The notes beneath the pieces are model-generated. The model was not told the origin of the DNA and ran no database searches. It was given only the letters and a program-made list of their open reading frames with translations. This document shows, piece after piece, positions 22,401-35,000 of a DNA stretch of 64,000 nucleotides. The stretch is from Agroathelia rolfsii (taxonomy: Eukaryota; Basidiomycota; Agaricomycetes; Amylocorticiales; Amylocorticiaceae), in NCBI GenBank assembly GCA_018343915.1, contig JABRWF010000001.1:2046001-2110000 (forward strand), given 5' to 3'. Within the stretch, counting starts at the first letter, position 1. Every line of letters begins with the position of its first letter. The position numbers were made by a program, and so were the translations under genes.

Positions 22401-25139
22401 CAGTCAAGATAACGGGCCGGCATGTTCTCAATCTATGGAGAATCATGCGGTCCGAACAGTCGTTGAATGTGCACACATACGAAAATTCGGTATTTCATCT
22501 TCTCCATAGAAGGTTGGACTTCGTATAGGCACTCCATACTCCGTATTGTTACTAATAACTGGCTTATATAGAGTCCCACTTTTTAGCCCTGATACATTAA
22601 CAAAATGGTACCATAGTCCGTCTCCTTTTCATGCCTCTCAGATTTTAGAATATTTCATCGACCGTGCAATAACCGACCTGGAAATCCTGGAGGAGGCGGA
22701 AATCGTTACCAAAACTGCGTAAGTACAGGAATAATCAGACAGAACTCCCAAATATTCTAATCCGTTCGCAGGGAATTTGCACGCGTCTTTGGTGTAGATT
22801 TCTTCTCAGTGATAAGTCGTGGATCACAATTCAAAGTAGAATCATTTATGTTTCGGATTGCGAAACCCGAGAATTTCGTTCTCATATCTCCGAGCAGAGC
22901 AGATGTACGTCGATACAATGTTTGGCTCATCAGTAATTCAAGCTTAGGATTGTGTGATGTAGGTCGGCAAACAAAATGCTGCAGAATGCATGCCACTTAT
23001 CATGGAACCTCTGTCGGCGTTTTACACGAGTCCGCTCGTCGTGCTAGACTTTCAATCTTTATACCCCTCCGTGATGATTGCATACAATTACTGTTATTCA
23101 ACATGTCTCGGACGGGCTGTTGACTTCAAGGGCGAGAACAAACTGGGGATTTCTAGCTTAGATCTGGAGCCAGAGTTGCTTGAAAAACTAAAAGATCATA
23201 TAGCAGGTCCGTATGCGTTGAACTATTTTGGATCCTGTAGTATTCATACGACTGCTTTGTCGTGGTTAGTGGCACCTAACGGAATACTTTACGTCAAACC
23301 AGAAGTCAGGCATGGGTTACTGGGACGTATGCTTACAGAGCTTTTGCAGACGCGAGTTATGGTCAAACAAGCAATGAAAGGCATTAGAAATGACAGGGTA
23401 TGCCTTCCCTCGTCGTCTTGTTTTCTTGACCTAAAATCTCCGTGTAGGCTCTGCGAAGAATTTTAGACGCCCGTCAACTAAGTCTTAAATTCATATGCAA
23501 TGTCACTTATGGCTACACGAGCGCGACATATTCCGGCAGGATGCCAGCCGTTGAAATTGCGGATAGTATTGTGCAGACTGGAAGAGAGACGCTAGAAAAA
23601 GTACATATGCGATTCTCTTTAGTTTGATTACTCAACTAATCACTCTAACATTAGGCTATCAGAGCTATAGATTCTACAAAGAAATGGGGTGCCCAGGTCG
23701 TCTATGGAGATACTGATTCCATATTTATCTACCTCAAGGGGAAGACAAAGGAACAGGCATTTAGGATTGGCCACGACATAGCGGACACAATTACAACTAT
23801 GAACCCGGCACCTATAAAGCTCAAATTTGAGAAGGTTGTTCATATGACAGTTAATTATTCTTCAACTTATAGCTAATATCTTCTAGGTATACCACCCTTG
23901 TGTTCTCGTGGCTAAGAAGCGCTATGTGGGATTTAAGTTTGAATCTCCCGACGATACGGAACCCATTTTTGACGCCAAAGGCATAGAGACAGTGCGTCGT
24001 GACGGTATTCCGGCTCAGGCGAAGATGACCGAAGCATGTTTAAGGTTAGCGTACTTAACTATGATGCATTGTATATAATCCCATACAATTACTACAGGAT
24101 ATTGTTCAAAACTCAAGATCTGAGTCTCGTCAAAGAGTACTGTACAAGTTCTTGGCTGAAGATATTGGACAACCGTGCCTCAGTGCAAGACTTCATATTT
24201 GCCAAAGAGGTCAGGATGGGAACATATAGGTAAGTCGTCACCAATACTACGAACCAAAAAAATCCATTGTTTAATTTTTTTTACGCCAGCGAGACGGGTC
24301 CACCACCACCTGGTGTCGCTGTCGCTGCGCGCCGAATGCTGCGAGACGCCAACGACGAGCCACAGTACGGAGAACGAGTTCCGTATATAATTATCCGTGG
24401 AGATCCTGGGTCAAGGCTAGTCGATCGCGCTTTGACGCCTAGCGAGTTCTTTGAGAAAAAGTGCGTTTTTAGTTATTCACTCTTCAGTTATCGTGCTGAT
24501 GCATAAATTTCAAGACACCATAAACTGGATGCAAATTACTACATTTCTCAAGTTCTGATACCACCTTTGGAGCGGGTTTTTAATCTCGTTGGCGCAGACG
24601 TGAGAGCGTGGTACGAGGAGATGCCCAAAGCTTTACGGACAGACCAGACAGGTTCAATCCTACTATCGCCACGAAAGAAAAGGATTCTGCAGTTTTCCGG
24701 CGCAGTCACGTCGCATGAACGGCATAAGATCGACGAACACTTTATCACATCGGAATGCCTTTCATGCGGGGATTTTGCAGTCAATGGTATGGCATACTGT
24801 CAAATATATCCATTTAGAGCAGATGATTGATTGCCAGTGGTATCGATAGGGATATGTGATGACTGTCGCAATCGGCCGGCGCCGGCCCTCTCAAACCTTC
24901 AGAGACGTCTACACGATACGGAAGGACGGCTGATGCAAGTACAACGCGTCTGTGCCAGTTGTTGCAAGACGAACATTAGCGATGTCATAGAATGCGACTC
25001 GATTGACTGTGTCTGGTTCTTTGAACGCAAGGAAGTCCATAACAAACTGGAATTCATGGGTCCAATTTGGGAATGGATTGGAGAACTTGATGTGGGTATG
25101 GATAATTCAAAAACGAAGAAAGAAAGCATCACTCCTTAG
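19418..25139 (+). CDS. REV3: DNA polymerase zeta catalytic subunit
   Basis: Family B polymerase that extends past DNA lesions in error-prone translesion synthesis; nuclear, partner of Rev7. Exon 1 (19418-19613) starts M-P-L-T-H-T-P-N-L-R-V-R-I. Exon 2 from 19694 carries L-V-K-G-V-H-F-Y-G-F-H and L-Q-F-M-C-D-F-G-L-Y-G-C, the Rev3 N-terminal signature, then an acidic variable region. Motif A is D-F-Q-S-L-Y-P-S near 23047; motif B is N-V-T-Y-G-Y-T-S-A near 23500; motif C is Y-G-D-T-D-S-I-F at about 23703. The C-terminus has CysA (C-L-S-C-G near 24758 and C-D-D-C near 24855) and CysB (C-A-S-C-C...C-D-S-I-D-C, about 24952-25013), which in the family binds a 4Fe-4S cluster. Stop at 25139. Roughly 1,600 residues. 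One intron (21040-21090) seems to use a GC donor; without it a TAA at 21077 lies in frame. Confidence 0.95.
21040..21090 (+). other. Probable GC-AG intron in REV3
   Basis: Donor GAG|GCGAGT, acceptor TGGTCAG, 51 nt, phase 2. It removes the in-frame TAA at 21077-21079 and joins S-D-L-R to P-T-K-R-K-F-D. A GT-AG alternative (21044-21100, weak donor GTTGAT) also keeps the frame. Confidence 0.5.
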
Positions 25140-25202
25140 GATATTATGATCACAATAGGGGTGGAGTATTTACAAAAATGTATTTTTGGACCTTGAGAAT
25201 AT

Positions 25203-26031
25203 CTAAACAGACTGATATCCACCAGGCGCTTGTGGCTGTACATTGCTAACATGAGGGGGCTGACGAGGAGGCGGGGCTGGTTTTGAAGGAGGGACGGGGC
25301 CAGAGACGACACTTTCTTCGTCCATGGCCTGATAGCCATCTCGACTGTTGCTCTGACCAAAACCTCCAGGCATCGACCAGACTGTACGTAGATGATGAAT
25401 GAGAGACCAAAATAGATTAGATGTCAAAATAATACCTGTTGCCCCTTGTTGTTCGGAGCCAGGAAATCCTCCTAGACTTCCAATACGACCAGAGACCTCG
25501 CGTAATGACGAGCCAAATGCCAGGAATGTAGGTATCTTATTAGTACAATGAGCGAAATGAGTGCATAGGTCAAGCCATAACTGAATAGATAACATTACCT
25601 TAAACAGAAGAATGAAGATTGTTATAAGTCTTATGAGCCCATGCTGATCATTTTTGGACATATAAATTATGTCAAAAACTGCAGAAATTCCGAGTAAGCC
25701 AGTGAACTGTACAATCAACACAGCATTAGCACGCTTAATGTGATATGGCAGTATTTTATACTAACAATCTGAACTGACTGCCCGGTCTGAGGATTCTCCT
25801 GAGCAAGGAGACCAAAGAGGAAGATTGGAAGGTTATAGACGGGTGCTGTGAAGGGACTGATAGAAAAAGAGAGTATCTAAAGCAAGAAACACTGAGATAC
25901 TGCGCTGAACGAGTAGACGTCCAGCCCCGAGCCGCGTGTCCGCATTGATACACATAGACGACTGGTTTCAGAGGACTCACTATCTCAGCTAATACTAGTT
26001 TAGATGGATCCAAGCTCTGAACGAAATCCAT
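25203..26031 (-). CDS. Small multi-pass membrane protein, weakly AGTRAP-like
   Basis: The start at 26031 gives M-D-F-V-Q-S-L-D-P-S-K-L-V-L-A-E-I. The following exons carry hydrophobic stretches: P-V-Y-N-L-P-I-F-L-F-G-L-L-A-Q-E; F-T-G-L-L-G-I-S-A-V-F-D-I-I-Y-M; then L-I-R-L-I-T-I-F-I-L-L-F-K with V-P-T-F-L-A-F-G. After these comes a cytosolic-looking tail rich in Gly, Pro and Ser that ends G-G-Y-Q-S-V, stop TAG at 25203-25205. About 165 residues after splicing. The order of helices and the G-L-L-x-x-x-x-x-D-I-I block resemble the AGTRAP (angiotensin receptor-associated) membrane family, but the match is weak and no function is claimed. It ends only 63 bp from the REV3 stop and shares a 217-bp promoter with DPH7. 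Confidence 0.7.
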
Positions 26032-26248
26032 CTCGTCTTGTTGGTGGTGGTTGGCAAGTGCGAGTGCTTAGAAGTGGGTAACAGAGAGATTGTCGCGACT
26101 GCGGGGGGCAGATGAAGAGTTGATGAGTCGAAGAAGTGCTCAAGTTGGCAGGTACGCGTTACGTCACACTAACTTAACCCCAGATTTCTTGCATTTTCAA
26201 GGTCGCGACAGTTGTCAGCAGGTCACGGTTACGATATCAGTACAGGTC
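26032..26248. promoter_or_regulatory. Short divergent promoter (membrane protein/DPH7)
   Basis: 217 bp between start codons facing away from each other. An in-frame extension of the DPH7 ORF up to 26090 exists, but the conserved family start fits the ATG at 26249. Confidence 0.45.
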
Positions 26249-27788
26249 ATGGCAGGCTACGACACAATTTGGCCGGCGGATACTCTCGAATTTTGCCCTC
26301 ATCCCGAGGCTCAAGATATATTTGTTTGCGGCACATACAAACTTGATGATCTAGCTTCCCCTAGCAAACTTGAAACTTCCAATGATAACAACGACGAGAG
26401 TGTGACAAGCGATCCTACACCTCAGCATAGACGAGGAACATGCTTGGTCTTCCAGCTTGATAATATTCATGCAGATGATGAATCTTCAGGGTCATTAGAA
26501 TTGTTGGTAAACTAAGATGCTCTCAATCCAGCTTCGGAAGCTATAACTTTGATATCTAGTAAAAGCCTGCAGGAGCTGGATTTTCCTGCCATACCAGATA
26601 TGAAATGGTAACACAAAAATTGTCTTAAGATATCTTTCAGCTGACAAACCCCTTAGGTGTAATACGAATGCATCTGAAGCTCCAGTCTTGGCAGTCGCAG
26701 ACTCTGAGGGAAACATTACTCTGGAGAGACTCTCCCTCGTGGAGGTGCTTGCCTGATTTTTATTATCGCATCCCCCTGCATCGCCGTTTTTGATTGTTAA
26801 TCTGTTAGTGGCGGCTCGAAGAAATTCAAAAAATAGATTGTGTTGACTCCAGGACACTTTGTCTCTCATTGGACTGGTCCAACCGTCGATACCCTTCCAG
26901 GTTAAATTGACGTAGCTCTCAAGTCTTAGGTAACACAACTGAAGCAGATTACTGTTTACCAGTGTTCAAGGGTCCTTGGTTTCCTCTTTCTCAGATGGCT
27001 CTTTGTCGCTTCTTCAGCCTCAAGATGGAACATTGTCCATAACAGAGACATGGTCTGCGCATGACTTTGAACCTTGGGTCGCTGCATGGGATTACTGGGA
27101 CGACACACTTGTCTTCTCCGGTTCGTGAGATATTATGACGAAATCAAGTATTGCGCTCAAAACTTATCAAGGTGGAGACGACCTAAAGCTCAAGGCATGG
27201 GATATCAGAGGAGGATTCAATCGACCGATATGGACTAATAAAAGGTTCTTGAAGATGCTTGAGCTGAGTTGGATGTCACCTAAATTCATCGTTTAGATTC
27301 GAAGCTGGTGTAACAACTATCCAATCACATCCCTTTATCGAGCATCTTTTAGCCGTTGGAAGGTATAAAAAAAAAACGCCTGTGCTGGATTTACTTTAAA
27401 ATTTGATTTTATGATCATTCAAAGTTACGATGGTGTCGTGCGTCTTTTTGACAAGCGTAAACCCCTTGCACCTCTTACGACCGCTACCGTGGGCGGAGGC
27501 GTATGGCGCACAAAGTGGCATCCCTCACTAGATCGCCGTGAAGATCTTCTTGTGGCATGTATGCACGATGGATTCAAGGTTGTTCACTTTGGAGGACTTA
27601 CCGATGTGTCGATTACATCACCCCTGGAATCGACGAATATTGCAGAAGGCCAAATTCTGCAACGGTTTGATGAACACAAGAGTTTGGCCTATGGTGTCGA
27701 CTGGTGTTACGCTCCTAGTAAAGATAAGGGGACTATCATCGGCAGTTGCTCATTTTATGATCATATGATGCATCTCTGGAAAGCATAG
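26249..27788 (+). CDS. DPH7: Diphthine methyltransferase (WD-repeat protein)
   Basis: WD40 protein acting late in diphthamide synthesis: it removes the methyl ester from methylated diphthine on elongation factor 2 so that amidation can follow; cytosolic. The ATG at 26249 gives M-A-G-Y-D-T-I-W-P-A-D-T-L-E-F-C-P, the usual start. WD blades include S-A-H-D-F-E-P-W-V-A-A-W-D-Y and G-D-D-L-K-L-K-A-W-D-I-R-G-G. Further on are S-Y-D-G-V-V-R-L-F-D-K-R, the family hallmark G-G-G-V-W-R-T-K-W-H-P, and V-A-C-M-H-D-G-F. The C-terminus reads A-Y-G-V-D-W-C, then C-S-F-Y-D-H-M-M-H-L-W-K-A and the stop at 27788. Introns near 26500-26570, 26610-26655, 27125-27170 and 27365-27425 break the frame. WRAP73 at 36182 is an unrelated WD gene. 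Confidence 0.9.
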
Positions 27789-28065
27789 AATATGATGTAA
27801 GCTATGATGATCTGTTGCAAAAATTATGTTATTCAAGTTGAGTAAACAATGCTAGTGAGGACAAATATAAATGCTGTTGTTAGATGTAAATGAACGAAAT
27901 GGTGTCACGTAGTGCTGAGTAACAAATCGAATAAAATAAATGTGAATGAAAGCGGCCAATCCAAGTAAATTATTAAGCACCTTGGATCGACGCCTTATAA
28001 AGAACAAATATTCATATGAAGCAGATCAAGGCAAACGGTAGATTATTTTTAACCAGATTACAGAT
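27789..28065. other. Tail-to-tail intergenic spacer
   Basis: 277 bp AT-rich spacer between the DPH7 and MFS transporter stop codons. Nothing else seen. Confidence 0.5.
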
Positions 28066-30041
28066 TTAGATGGCCTCCCCACCTCTTATAATTCTGATAG
28101 GTTCGAGTTCGAAATATGATTGAGCGTCTTCTCGTTCAACTTCTTCCTCGACCACCTCAGCAACCGGTTGAGGTTGCGGGTCATCTACATTAGGAGCATA
28201 TTTCGAATGCTTCCTCAATTTAGGGCCGAACTTCATGAGAACAAAAGGAATAGGCGTCATAGCCAATGCGATGAAGCCAAGAAGCGATGACGCCCATTGG
28301 TTTCCTAGTTTGTTGTACATCTGGGTGGCAAACAACGGGAAACCGGCACCACAGAGCGAACGGACGACGGTGTTACCTGCCAATGCAGAAGCGGACACCC
28401 AGAGATATGCGTCAATCATATAACTGAATAGAGCTAACTACGCAACGAATGGATTGTCAATTTGAATGTCATAATGAGGCTTCGCGGGAGAGGATAACTT
28501 ACAAAGATCCAGCAAATGCCGAAGGCGATAACACCGCCAGCCATCATGGGAGCCCAATATGAGATGCCCGGGTACGATGTCCAGGCAAACCAGAAGAATC
28601 CGCCTGCAAACAATGGGGCAGCGATGCATGCTATTTCAAGACGGAACTCAGGTGGCACCCGCCTGGGTGCATATTTAGCGGCTGCCTTTTCATATCTCGG
28701 GTTGATGACGAGCAGATAAACGGCAACAGCAAATGCGCCTCCAATGGCTATAGGAAGAAACATGAGGCCGCCAATACCGAGATTGAAGTGGTGTCCTCTT
28801 ATAAAAACGATAGGATATGCCTCAAAGAGAAGGTAGATGCACCCATAGATGAACTGTGGATGAGAAGTCAGCTTCCAATGCGATTGTATAAACAAAATTG
28901 AAAATACCGACACTCATGTAAACCGTGATTGCGATTAGCATTGGTTCGCGGAACATGATTTTGAATGGCCGCAGAAAAGTGGTGCTAATTCGAGCACTTA
29001 TTGACAAAGTCTGCTTCTCTGCCGCTGCGTAATAGCGGGAATCACCTGTTTCTTTGCGTAGACGGCGAGCCTTTTGTATGGTCAATATTGGTGCATACGT
29101 TTCAGGAAGAGTGAGGACAACGATGGCCCAGCATGCACCGGCGAAGCAAGCCATGATCCAGAAGGTCCAGTGCCAGGAAAGACCGCCGACGATAGTAAAA
29201 CCAGAGACGGCGGGACCCAGTGCAGGACCGGCAAATGCGGAGACCTAGTGAGTCTTTAGCTCAGTGAACGAACTGATGAAATATGTGGTCAAATTTACCG
29301 TGAAAATAGCGAGAGCTTTGCCACGAGTGTTAGCATCCCAGATGTCGGCAATGAGAGCTCCAGTGTTAGTTAGAGGGGCGGCTGCAAACATGCCACCAAT
29401 GAAGCGAAGGACGAGTAGTTGTGCAGGTGTTTTGGACAAAGCACAGCCAATTTGGAAAACAGAGTAAACGAAGAAAGAGATTACGAAGATAGGTCGACGA
29501 CCGAATTGCTCCGAAAGTGGACCCCAAGCGAATGGACCTAATTTTAATAGATGGATGAGAGGGCTGCATGTCGTGTAGTCAATCAATCACAAATACCTAC
29601 CGACGCAATAGCCGGCAAGGAATAATGAGATCATAAGAATAGTAACTTCTTCAGCCATATGTAGATCATGCATGACAGCCTGGACAAGCGATGATGGTGC
29701 CGAGCTCGCAAAAGTTCTGTAATACATGGGGTCGGGGTGAGCAAACTGAATAATTCCAAATTCATAAATCCCCTTACGAATTAACCACTAACAAACTGCT
29801 GAGGCAGGTTAGATACCATCTTTTTAGCCTGGACCATGTCTGTGGATAGCAACATTGGTCCAAGATTGTATGATGATTAAAGAAGCTTAATTTGTACCTT
29901 TGGGTTGATGGAATCGTCATCTGTCAAGAAGACTTCGAAATTCTGCTTCTCCTTCGCGCCGGGTATTCGCAGCGTCGAGCGGGAGGCGGGAGTAAATAGT
30001 GTGGAACTGGAACGCAGGTGGCTAGCTTGAGTAGTAGCCAT
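28066..30041 (-). CDS. MFS transporter, DHA1 family, TPO (polyamine/drug) type
   Basis: Proton-driven antiporter expected in the plasma membrane. TPO-type members export polyamines and drugs; the real substrate here is unknown. The start at 30041 gives a Ser/Thr-rich cytosolic N-terminus, then D-D-S-I-N-P-K joined by splicing to T-W-S-R-L-K-R-W-Y-L. After it come T-F-A-S-S-A-P-S-S-L-V-Q and the MFS motif A loop, G-P-L-S-E-Q-F-G-R-R-P. Later parts include G-A-L-I-A-D-I-W-D, V-L-T-L-P-E-T-Y-A-P-I-L and G-G-V-I-A-F-G-I-C-W. The last helix reads S-S-L-L-G-F-I-A-L-A-M-T-P-I-P-F-V-L, followed by an acidic tail and the stop at 28066. About 12 membrane segments can be counted across the exons. Its promoter now ends at the LINE inserted at 30542. 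Confidence 0.9.
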
Positions 30042-30530
30042 GGAGGGCGGGGGGTGTAGTTCTGTTTTGCTTTCCCCGGCCAGACAGGCCCCCTTCCCCT
30101 ATAAGAGCTGCAACCATCTCAGGAGCACTCTAACTGTTTGAACGTGTTTCACCATGTTGTCTTCATACAGTAGGTGGATGCCCGAATACCTTTGTCAAAT
30201 CCTATGGAGCTAGGGGTTGGTGACATAACATTACGACTCGGCCTCCGAGCCCGTTTGTGGAGAGAGTGGCTGCCGGAGATGCCGAGGCATTTAGGCTCAC
30301 AGTGGCTGACCGGCTTCGATCGGCGGTGGCTGACTTGAAGCATGGGCCTGCGTCATTTGTCTCAAAACGGCTGCCGCGACGCTGACTCCGGCTCTGACTA
30401 TCCTCTCGGGTCCAAAAGCAGGAGAAATGTTGTAATGCAACATAGGACTTGTGATTCAGCCAAAAATTGTAATTACTCTCATCATTGTGAGTTGTTCTTG
30501 ACACGGGATCTTAGTGAGAATGCAATGGAT
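30042..30530. promoter_or_regulatory. Promoter region of the MFS transporter (and formerly of WRAP73)
   Basis: 489 bp between the MFS start and the target-site duplication of the LINE. Before the insertion, this stretch continued directly into 36137-36181, so it was a divergent promoter of about 545 bp. No conserved ORF. Confidence 0.5.
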
Positions 30531-30541
30531 ATTATCTTATA
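30531..30541 (+). repeat. Target-site duplication, left copy
   Basis: ATTATCTTATA, identical to 36126-36136; it flanks the LINE directly. Confidence 0.9.
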
Positions 30542-30645
30542 GAAACCTCTTGCCTCCCGACCATCACCACGTCGAGTGAGGTAGCACTACACTTTACTGT
30601 ACACATCACATACTCTATCAAAGAAATTTATCACCAATTCAGTCA

Positions 30646-32001
30646 ATGACGGCTGCGTCTCAGGGCACGACAAGTGCCAGGAGCAAAAATTCGGCAACCC
30701 CCACAAAAAACGCCCAACAAAACACCACGCCCGACACAAACACAGACCAAGCAACCACAGCCGTTGATGATGACCTACTCAATGCAGGCTTAAGCAATCC
30801 TATGGCTGCCTTGGATATCATAATCAAAGGCATGGATGACAAGAGCATCAACGCCCCTAAGAAAGCTACATACAAGCAACTTGCAATGTTTGTCAAGCGT
30901 CACCTCTCGCAAGGTGCAACAAATGCCATCCAGCCAGCCGGGTCCACCATGCCAGAACTCACGTACCAATCCATGAAGGGCCTTCTCCAGGAAAAATTCC
31001 AGGAGCAGGAATCCAGGCTTCGAGAAGCGCTACGCAAAGCACCTGGCCCAATCCAAGCATCAAAGACAACTGCACCAAGCTATGCTCAAGTGGCAGCAGG
31101 AGCAGTAAAAACCAAGCCCCGTGAGCGTGAGGTCTTCCTGTCAATAGACAAGGTAGATGCCAACAATGTCCTTAGGACTGGCTCACACGAGGATATACGC
31201 CTTGCTGTGCAGAAAGCCCTACATGAAGTGGACAAGGCCAGATTCCCTGTAGACTTCAGTCTACAAGGGGTACGTCACACTCAATATGGGAAACTAGTAA
31301 TACAAACAATGGATGCAAAGGATGCCAGGGAGCTAAGAGTGAGGCAAGATGAGTGGGTAGCCCGTCTGGCGGCAGGGGTCACGGTGAGCACGCGCACGTA
31401 CTCAGTCGTGGTCCATGGTGTCTCAACCAAGTTTGACCCGAGCGGACTTGCGGCCAAGGACGCTATACTCAGTGGAAACAAGAACACACTTACCAACACC
31501 AACGTCATCGCAGACATGCGATGGCTAACAGGGGAGCCCAACGCAAAACCAACAGCATCGCTGCTCATCCGCCTCTACGAACGCCAACAAGCTGACCAGC
31601 TCATCCTAAACGGGACGTCAGTCCTAGGCAAGATGTGTACAACAGAGAAGTTCATCCCTTCCCCAGTTCAGTGCTACCACTGTCAGAAATTCAACCACAT
31701 GACCTACGAGTGCCCTGCGATGAAAGAACTACCCCTTAGCGTTGTCTGTGCTCGGTGCGCAGGCAACCACAACACCAAAGCATGCGGATGCACACACAGC
31801 ACCAAATGCACTGACCCACGACAATGTAAACACATCAAGGCCAAATGCAGTAACTGCGGCGGAGCCCATCGCGCCTTCGACAAGATCTGCCCAGTTAAGG
31901 CTGCGGAAACCGCTAAGATGCGAGCGCGACACGGCGGGGACTACCCGTACTTTGACCCAAATTTCCTCCTCTTGGCCGAACGAGCCGAGGGGAGACATTA
32001 A
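30646..32001 (+). CDS. LINE ORF1, gag-like RNA-binding protein
   Basis: 451 residues. The N-terminal third is polar and rich in Thr, Ala and Gln. A middle part (around E-R-E-V-F-L-S-I-D-K) resembles the nucleic-acid-binding region of LINE ORF1 proteins. The C-terminus has three zinc knuckles: C-Y-H-C-Q-K-F-N-H-M-T-Y-E-C from residue 343, C-A-R-C-A-G-N-H from 368, and C-S-N-C-G-G-A-H from 401. Expected to coat the element's RNA and carry it to the nucleus. The TAA stop (31999-32001) is followed at once by the ORF2 ATG in the same frame. Confidence 0.9.
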   Translation: MTAASQGTTSARSKNSATPTKNAQQNTTPDTNTDQATTAVDDDLLNAGLSNPMAALDIIIKGMDDKSINAPKKATYKQLAMFVKRHLSQGATNAIQPAGSTMPELTYQSMKGLLQEKFQEQESRLREALRKAPGPIQASKTTAPSYAQVAAGAVKTKPREREVFLSIDKVDANNVLRTGSHEDIRLAVQKALHEVDKARFPVDFSLQGVRHTQYGKLVIQTMDAKDARELRVRQDEWVARLAAGVTVSTRTYSVVVHGVSTKFDPSGLAAKDAILSGNKNTLTNTNVIADMRWLTGEPNAKPTASLLIRLYERQQADQLILNGTSVLGKMCTTEKFIPSPVQCYHCQKFNHMTYECPAMKELPLSVVCARCAGNHNTKACGCTHSTKCTDPRQCKHIKAKCSNCGGAHRAFDKICPVKAAETAKMRARHGGDYPYFDPNFLLLAERAEGRH

Positions 32002-35000
32002 ATGGAACCTCAAGGTACAGGGTTGCGCATCAAATCACTAAACTGCCATAAAAGCAGCGACGTCATATACAGCCTCATGAACGATACTAGCCCGGATGAG
32101 TGGGATATCATTTGCATCCAGGAACCGCCAGCCAACTTCAACACATACGCATACTGGAGCAAACACTGGGTGGCAGTTGCCCCCTCGCCAACTACCTCAT
32201 CTAATCTCCCCACCCGAGCAGTAACCCTAGTCAATGCCAATATACAAGCTGATGCGTACAACCCTATCTTAGTCCCACACCACGATGTAGTGGGACTGTC
32301 CCTTAACACTGGCTCTTCCCCCATTAACTTATATAACATCTACAATGATGTTCAACATAATGACTCCATAACTGCCATTAGCCGCAGCCTAGCCCAACAC
32401 CCTCCCTCCTCCAACCATATTCTTATCGGCGACTTCAATCGCCACTCACCCCTCTGGTCAGGCTCTGACCGACCAGCCCGCACGGACAATGCAAGAAACC
32501 GCGAACTTGCCGAACCACTCCTCCAGCTCCTAGGAACGTTCCACCTAGAATGCCACACCTCACCAGGCACCCGCACCTGCTTCTCAGATAGTCATCAATC
32601 ATGGTCAACAATCGACCTTGTCTTTATGTCGGAAGAACTCAGCGATGCTCGGGTTAAATGCTCAACAGAATACGGCCATGGATCAGACCATTCTGCAATA
32701 ACAATAACACTGGATACCAACCTTATAAGGTCAACATTCTCCCCACGTCCTCTTTTCCGCCTGGTTGACTGGCTCGAGTTTCAACGACGCTTCGATGAGA
32801 AGCTAAAATCCGAATACAGAACTACATCCTTACAAAGCGCCGAAGACGTTGACCATGCAGTGGAAACAATCACCCGTATATACCAGTCCACGCTTACCCC
32901 AATCACCCCAGTCTCTAAACCTAGCCAATATGCAAAACGATGGTGGTCAGAAGACCTAACAAACCTCCGCCAGGAACATAAAAGAGCTACACGAAGAGCG
33001 AGCCGACCACAGGCATCCAACGAGGATAGACAATATGCAACAGCCATCAAACGCCAATACTTTTCAGCAATCCGCCGACAGAAAAGAGCCCATTGGAACA
33101 ACTGGCTGGCTGAGATTGATGAGCGAAGTATCTGGACGGCAAACAAGTTCGTTACGGCAGCTAGTGGAAATAATACATCAACAAAAATCCCCCCCCTTCA
33201 ATCCGGTTCAGGCCTAGCTACGAGTAGCGAGGACAAATGTGCAATCTTACTAGACACCTTTTTCCCTACCCCACCCCAGGCATCACTAGAAGATACGGTG
33301 AACTTTACATACCCCTCAGCACTACCAGACGAGCTTTTCACCCCGCAAGATGCAGTAGCAGCTATACATAACCTGAGCCCATACAAAGCACCAGGGAACT
33401 CAGGTATTCCCAATATGGCTATCCAACAGACATGCGAGACCGTCGCCCCAATCCTTACCAACATAGCAAACGCATGCTTTCGGCTGGGATACCACCCCCA
33501 GACATGGCGTATTTTCACAACAATCACACTTCGGAAACCGGGCAAAGACGACTACTCTATTCCAAAAGCCTACCGCCCTATAGCTCTAGAAGATACACTC
33601 TCTAAAGTTATTGAAGCAATGGTTACGAATAGACTTTCGCACCTAGCAGAGACCCATAACCTAATCCCACCAAATCACTTTGGTGGCCGGCCAGGCCGCA
33701 CTACTACTGATGCTATACTACTCCTCACGCAACGCATCAAGGACGCATGGCGCAAGGGTCAGGTTACCTCTGTACTGTTCTATGACATATCGCAGGCTTT
33801 CCCCACAGTCTCGCATGAACGACTACTGCATAATCTTCGCAAGAGACAGGCCCCACAGCAGCTGGTAAACTGGGTGGCAAGTTTCCTTCGAGGCCGCCTT
33901 ACAAACCTCAAGTTTGATGACTATACCTCGGATCCACGCCCAGCAAGCTATGGCATTCCCCAAGGCTCTCCACTCTCTCCTATTCTATATCTATTTTACT
34001 CATCGGACCTTCTGGAGATCTGTAACCCTAAAGCACAGAATGAATTCATGGTAGGATTCATAGATGATACGGCACTAGCAGTGTCCAGCTCATCTGTCGA
34101 AGAGAACATACGCAGACTTGAACAACTTTCAGATGCAGCACTCCAATGGTCGTCAACACACGCATGCCGCTTTGATATCAAAAAATTCCAATTAATCCAT
34201 TTTACAACCAACAAAAGCAAGTACACTCCAACACCAATTGTTATAGGAGGTATTCGCGTGAACGCGCAGGAGAGTGCAAAATACCTAGGCGTTATCATGG
34301 ACCGGAAACTACGATGGAAACAACACACTGAATCAGCCATCGCAAAAGGGACAGCGGCTATATTAGCCATAGCACGTCTAGCTCGGCCCACAGTAGGGGT
34401 GCCCCACCGCTTCATGAGACAGCTCTACATCTCTGTGGTCTTACCACGAGTGGAATATGCAGTGGCGGTATGGTACACCCCAGTACAAACAGTGGCAGGC
34501 ACACGACGACAGTCAGGATCAGTAGGCATAGCCCGACGCATTGCACGAGTCCAAAGAACAGCCGCGCGACTCATTACTGGCGCTTTCCGCACCACGGCCA
34601 CGGACGTATTGGAATACCATGCTGTTCTCCTCCCAACTCAATTACGCCTCAACCAGGTAACCTTTAATAACACCGTTCGACTTGCGGCACTCCCCCCTTT
34701 ACACCCTCTAAGGAAATACGTAGAAAGGTGCTCACGTCACCTCCCGCGCCTCCACCACTCCCCAATACACAAGCTCTTCCATGCCTTCCCAGAAGCACAT
34801 GGGGTTGAGACCATCAATCCTATTCCCCCGCCTGCAAGTTGGGCACCAAAATTCACACACTATATTGCACCAAACCGCGAAACAGCAATCGACTATGCCA
34901 ATACCGGCAGTGGACACAGCCTAACAGTGTACACAGATGGATCGGGATACAAAGGGGGAATCGGAGCAGCAGCGTTCGCTAGGGACAGACGGGGCAAAGA

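Noticed and set aside
28101..28125. GGTTCGAGTTCG, similar to a tRNA B box
   Set aside because: It lies in the MFS coding exon and no A box or cloverleaf arms fit around it.
30149..30504. Minus-strand ORFs in the MFS/WRAP73 promoter
   Set aside because: No family features; they sit in the divergent promoter and one is close to the LINE target site.
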